DNA of 6,875 nucleotides from assembly GCA_030679805.1 (NCBI GenBank), contig JAUXST010000305.1:1-6875 (forward strand), read 5' to 3'. The notes below the pieces were generated by a model. The model worked only from the letters and a program-made list of their open reading frames with translations, searched no databases and had not been told where the DNA came from. A program made the translations under genes and the position numbers. The stretch comes from Reyranella sp. Its GTDB lineage: Bacteria; Pseudomonadota; Alphaproteobacteria; Reyranellales; Reyranellaceae. How positions within the stretch are numbered: position 1 is the stretch's first letter; every line of letters begins with the position of its first letter. Shown here one piece after another: positions 4,693-6,875 of this stretch.

Positions 4693-6875
4693 TCAACGAC
4701 TCGGTGGCGAGAGGGTGATGGTGCCGACGGCCGTGCGGGCAGCTTCGGCACGGGTGCCGCCGATCTCGATGTATTTCAGGGCCTGCCAGCGGTCGACGAA
4801 GTTGCGCGCCCAAGGCGACAGCATGTTACCCGATTGCCCGAGCGGAATGGCGAAGCGGCTGTTGTCGAGATCGGCGAAGTCGTAGACGGCGCGGTAGCCG
4901 GCGCCGTGCACGGCATCGAACGGCCGCGGCCCGCGATAGGACGGCTGGGCCCGGTTCAGGGTCTGCGCGCCGCCGTCGGACGGAAAGCGCACCGAGGCGA
5001 GGTCCCGCAGCAGCGGCACACCGTCGAACAGCGGGTGGCGGTGGACCGCGAGGTGCTCGCGGCCCCACTGCCAGTTGTCGACGTCGGAACCCTGTCGGCG
5101 CGCGATCCCGTCGAGCGCACGCTCGAGCGCCAGCGCGATGGCATCGTCGCAGGTCTCGGCGACGCGCGTGCCGCCATCGTCGCACCAGCCCGGCTGTTCG
5201 CCCAGGATGCGCATCATCAGCGGCACGTTGGGGGTGGCCAACGACTCGTAGAGGTCGTCGCCCAGCTCATCGGCCAGCAGGCCGCGCTGCAATTCGGTGA
5301 TCCAGGCGGTGTAAATCAGCGGCTCCGGCCGGCTTGCCAGCATGAAGTGGTTCCACCGGCCCAGCAGGTCGTGCACCTTCGCCGCCCGCGGATTGCGCGG
5401 CGCCGATTTCAACAGCACGGGCACCATGTCGACGGCGTCGAGCGACAGATTGTCGGCCTGGATCGCGATCATGCCGTAGACCGGGTGGCGCTCGACCTCG
5501 CGCAGCAGCTGGCCGGCGCGACGCTGGCGGTAGGGCTCGGCCCAGTCGCGGCTGATGAAGTAGCGATAGTAGTCCGACACCACGCGGGCGTTGGCGTTGA
5601 CCAGAATGCCGCTGGCCGGATTGTAGGCGCGGGGCAGGGCGTCGAAGGGCACGAAGCCCGCCCAGTCGTATTCCCCCGTCCAGCCCGGCACCGGCATCGA
5701 GCCGTCGCCCTTGCGCCGCAGCGGCACGCGTGCCGGCGAGATCAGGCCGGTGTTTCCGATGGTGTCGGCATAGACGATGTTCTGCATCGGCGAGACGATC
5801 TTGCGCGCTGCCGTCAGGAACTCGTCCCAGTTCTGGGCGAGGCCGAGGCGGGCGAAGCCTTCAGCCGACGTATCGGCGCCGTCGAGCGCGGTCGCCTGCA
5901 GGGCCAGCACATGGCCGGCCGGCGTGAGGCTGGCAGCGTTCGGATCGTCGGCGCGGCGTGCGATGAAATCGTCGATCACCACGCCATGCCGGGTCTGGCG
6001 CACGCGCAGCGGCACGGGATCGCCCCACAGGACGTTGATCGTCTCGTCGCGGACCGCGAACGGTCGCGCGCCGTCGGGCGTGATGTAGCGGCTGGGGTCG
6101 GTCGGATCGACGCGCTCGACGAACAGATCCTGGCTGTCGAGGTTGGTCGTGGTGAAGCCCCAGCCGATCGTGCCGTTGTGGCCGAGCACGATGGCGGGTG
6201 AGCCGGGCGAGGAGGCGCCGCGGATGTCGAAGCCGGGGCCGATCAGGCGCGCGAGATACCAGATGCCGGGGAAGGTGAGCGCCAAATGCGGATCGTTGGC
6301 GAGCAACGGCTTGCCCGATACCGCATGCGCGCCCGACAGCACCCATTCGTTGGATGCCTCGCGCTTGCGCGTGGCGATATTGTCGGTGCCGCGATAGAGC
6401 CGGTCGAGGTCGATACCCTGCGTCGCCGCGCGGACGATCGACAGTGTCGCGTCCGCATTGTCGCCCGACGGCTCGATCAGGAATTTCACGCCGGCGTCGC
6501 CGATCTTCTGCGCCAGTCTCAGACGCAGCAGCTCGGCGCGCCAGTTGCCGTCGAGGCCGAGCGCCATCAACTTGGCCCAGACCAGTGAATCGGCCGGCCG
6601 CCACGGATCGGGCCGGTAGCGACCGCCCGACAGCAGCTTGATGAGGGTGAGTTCGAGGCCGAACTGCTGGTCGTCGTCGGCCAGCCAGGCGTTGACGCCG
6701 GCGGCGTAGGACTCGAGCAGCGTGCGCGTGCCGGGCGAGAGTGCGTTCACGCTTTCGCTCGCCTGCCGATAGACGCCGAGACCGCGCATGGTGCGGTCGG
6801 TGTCGATCAGGCCACTGCCGACCACCCTCGGCGGGATGATCTCGGAGAGACGTCCCTGGCCCAGGCGGCGCATCA
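4693..6875 (-). CDS. Penicillin acylase / acyl-homoserine-lactone acylase family protein, N-terminus outside window
   Basis: This is an N-terminal-nucleophile amidohydrolase of the family with penicillin G acylase, PvdQ and QuiP. It is made as one chain, exported to the periplasm, and cut autocatalytically so that a serine becomes the first residue of the beta chain. The frame runs off the right edge. The visible 726 residues start near MRRLGQGRLSEIIPP, so about 60-100 residues with the signal peptide are missing. The nucleophile is S174 (visible numbering; codon 6352-6354) in ASNEWVLSGAHAVSGKPLL, then LANDPHL (191-197). GHNGTIGWGFTTTNLDSQDLF (231-251) is a family hallmark. NPASGILVNANARVVSDYY (418-436) supplies the likely oxyanion Asn (426 or 428). 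PYRQRRAGQLL (447-457) is also conserved. C564 and C575 could form a disulfide, fitting a periplasmic home. The residue before the nucleophile is Ala, where Gly is common. Substrate (penicillin, acyl-homoserine lactone or other amide) is not predictable. It is co-directional with metG but 206 bases apart. Confidence 0.93.
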   Translation of the reverse strand, partial: MRRLGQGRLSEIIPPRVVGSGLIDTDRTMRGLGVYRQASESVNALSPGTRTLLESYAAGVNAWLADDDQQFGLELTLIKLLSGGRYRPDPWRPADSLVWAKLMALGLDGNWRAELLRLRLAQKIGDAGVKFLIEPSGDNADATLSIVRAATQGIDLDRLYRGTDNIATRKREASNEWVLSGAHAVSGKPLLANDPHLALTFPGIWYLARLIGPGFDIRGASSPGSPAIVLGHNGTIGWGFTTTNLDSQDLFVERVDPTDPSRYITPDGARPFAVRDETINVLWGDPVPLRVRQTRHGVVIDDFIARRADDPNAASLTPAGHVLALQATALDGADTSAEGFARLGLAQNWDEFLTAARKIVSPMQNIVYADTIGNTGLISPARVPLRRKGDGSMPVPGWTGEYDWAGFVPFDALPRAYNPASGILVNANARVVSDYYRYFISRDWAEPYRQRRAGQLLREVERHPVYGMIAIQADNLSLDAVDMVPVLLKSAPRNPRAAKVHDLLGRWNHFMLASRPEPLIYTAWITELQRGLLADELGDDLYESLATPNVPLMMRILGEQPGWCDDGGTRVAETCDDAIALALERALDGIARRQGSDVDNWQWGREHLAVHRHPLFDGVPLLRDLASVRFPSDGGAQTLNRAQPSYRGPRPFDAVHGAGYRAVYDFADLDNSRFAIPLGQSGNMLSPWARNFVDRWQALKYIEIGGTRAEAARTAVGTITLSPPSR

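Noticed and set aside
4690..6201. Open frame of 503 codons on the + strand, opposite the acylase gene
   Set aside because: It is antisense to a convincing acylase with all family motifs. Its translation is His/Arg/Gly-rich with no recognisable domain, as expected of a shadow frame in GC-rich DNA.
1..6875. CRISPR array, phage or defence system
   Set aside because: No regularly spaced repeats and no phage or defence gene motifs; the genes are metabolic, cell-wall and translation genes.

Overview
The window holds parts of six protein-coding regions on GC-rich DNA (about 65-72% G+C in the 60-base stretches I counted outside the central gene). The gene families and composition suggest a proteobacterium, probably an alphaproteobacterium. 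That placement is an inference from gene style; no rRNA or other decisive marker is present.

Layout, left to right. (1) The 3' end of an unrecognised gene on the + strand (ends 305). (2) Facing it across a 7-base gap, a periplasmic murein endopeptidase, mepA (313-1143, - strand). (3) Diverging from mepA across only 37 bases, a two-gene + strand unit: an enoyl-CoA hydratase/isomerase family gene (1181-1990) and a TauD/TfdA-type Fe(II)/2-oxoglutarate dioxygenase (start taken at 1996), which are very close or translationally coupled. (4) Facing the dioxygenase and overlapping it tail to tail by 29 bases, a methionyl-tRNA synthetase gene, metG (2804-4486, - strand). (5) A 206-base gap holding an elaborate leader for metG. 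(6) The C-terminal 726 codons of a penicillin/acyl-homoserine-lactone acylase family gene (4693 to the right edge, - strand).

The stretch most worth attention is 2833-4690. The MetRS is of the type I know from Streptomyces, with HLGN and KFSTS signatures, not the type with HIGH and KMSKS signatures usual in alphaproteobacteria. Sampled blocks of the gene are 50-60% G+C, against 65-72% in its neighbours, and its last residues are read from the antisense of the dioxygenase gene. This looks like a gene acquired horizontally, perhaps as a second MetRS. Its leader contains a plausible promoter, a tiny reading frame with tandem Met codons, an intrinsic-terminator-like hairpin with five T's only 30 bases before the start codon, an upstream copy of the terminator's 5' arm able to pair with its 3' arm, and a segment complementary to the metG ribosome binding site. 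Together these read as a candidate attenuator that senses Met-tRNA charging. The elements are visible in the sequence; the mechanism is inference.

The remaining genes look like ordinary chromosomal genes: cell-wall turnover (mepA), acyl-CoA and oxidative metabolism of unknown substrate (the hydratase-dioxygenase pair), and periplasmic amide hydrolysis (acylase).
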